Shown: positions 7,084 through 7,173 of the stretch, piece by piece
Layout of the letters: the number at the start of each line of letters is the position of its first letter
How positions within the stretch are numbered: the stretch's first letter is position 1
Assembly (NCBI GenBank): GCA_024763115.1
Contig: JANTGB010000113.1
Span: 1 to 7,173, forward strand
DNA from: Desulfobulbaceae bacterium
Lineage (GTDB): Bacteria > Desulfobacterota > Desulfobulbia > Desulfobulbales > SURF-16
Direction: 5' to 3'
Length of the DNA: 7,173 bases
Position numbers and translations under genes: made by a program
Notes under the pieces: model-generated
Seen by the model: the letters and a program-made list of their open reading frames with translations, nothing else
What the model was told of the DNA's origin: nothing
The model's database searches: none

Positions 7084-7173
7084 GCGTTCACCAGCACCTC
7101 ATCTTCGCCCGTTTGGGCCTTCTCGAATAGCACAAGTATGCTTCGAAGTCCCAAACGAACGAATCTAAGGCAC
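7080..7173 (-). repeat. 80-nt imperfect hairpin element plus conserved tail, right copy
   Basis: Read on the minus strand from 7173, position 7174-i pairs with 7093+i. 26 of the outer 29 positions pair, with mismatches at pairs 9, 10 and 25 and five G.T wobbles (pairs 2, 3, 7, 15, 16). The tail GTGAACGCTTAC is at 7091-7080. Against the left copy (1-95), the outer 12 bases differ at one position. Nine pairs (6, 13, 14, 16, 19, 21, 22, 27, 28) have both bases changed yet still pair. The inner sequences otherwise differ, so structure is kept more than sequence. It lies about 75 nt upstream of the second kinase, in that gene's sense orientation. An open reading frame runs through it but looks incidental. 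The family is not recognised, and the element may continue beyond the window edge. Confidence 0.72.

Noticed and set aside
6810..7154. 114-codon minus-strand ORF through the right-hand repeat
   Set aside because: It starts with TTG inside the hairpin and has no clear Shine-Dalgarno. It runs out of frame into the well-supported signal-peptide region of the kinase, so it looks like an incidental open frame.
1..7173. Composite transposon bounded by inverted repeats
   Set aside because: There is no transposase, recombinase or visible target duplication, and a third copy of the tail lies between the genes, which fits a dispersed repeat better.

Overview
The window holds two large hybrid sensor histidine kinases in convergent orientation, with imperfect-hairpin repeat elements in the intergenic DNA. 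Base composition is moderate. Two membrane-bound kinases, each carrying its own receiver and HPt domain, suggest a free-living Gram-negative bacterium rich in two-component systems. A Desulfobacterota-type (deltaproteobacterial) genome is my best guess from the style of the genes, but no taxonomic marker is present.

Layout: 1-95 is a hairpin repeat element reading rightward. 96-204 is a leader with a weak promoter candidate and a six-codon ORF that has its own Shine-Dalgarno. 205-3630 (+) is a 1141-residue kinase with a DctB-like Cache sensor, two PAS domains, HisKA, HATPase, receiver and HPt. 3631-3783 is a 153-nt convergent gap with a diverged copy of the repeat tail and GC-rich hairpins. 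3784-7005 (-) is a 1073-residue kinase with a signal peptide, a 7TMR-DISM extracellular domain, a seven-helix membrane region, a coiled coil, HisKA, HATPase, receiver, HPt and an extra helical C-terminal tail. 7006-7079 is its promoter and leader. 7080-7173 is a second copy of the hairpin repeat, reading leftward.

How it works (family knowledge plus inference): each kinase contains a full internal His-Asp-His relay, so each should pass phosphate from its HPt to a separate response regulator. No output regulator or DNA-binding protein is encoded here. The kinases share a similar catalytic core but sense differently: a Cache domain for a small periplasmic ligand, and a DISMED2/7TM module for an unknown, possibly carbohydrate-like, ligand.

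The most unusual signal is the pair of 80-nt hairpins at the extreme ends of the window. They have the same length and pairing register (26 of 29 outer pairs form in each). Nine pairs have both bases changed with pairing kept. Every non-Watson-Crick pair of transition type is G.T on the strand that reads into the neighbouring kinase, and none is A.C. Each is followed by a related 12-bp motif (GTGARCGnTTAC-like), which is also found between the kinases. This looks like a family of structured intergenic elements that I cannot name. Because the window begins and ends exactly on them, they may also mark assembly breakpoints.
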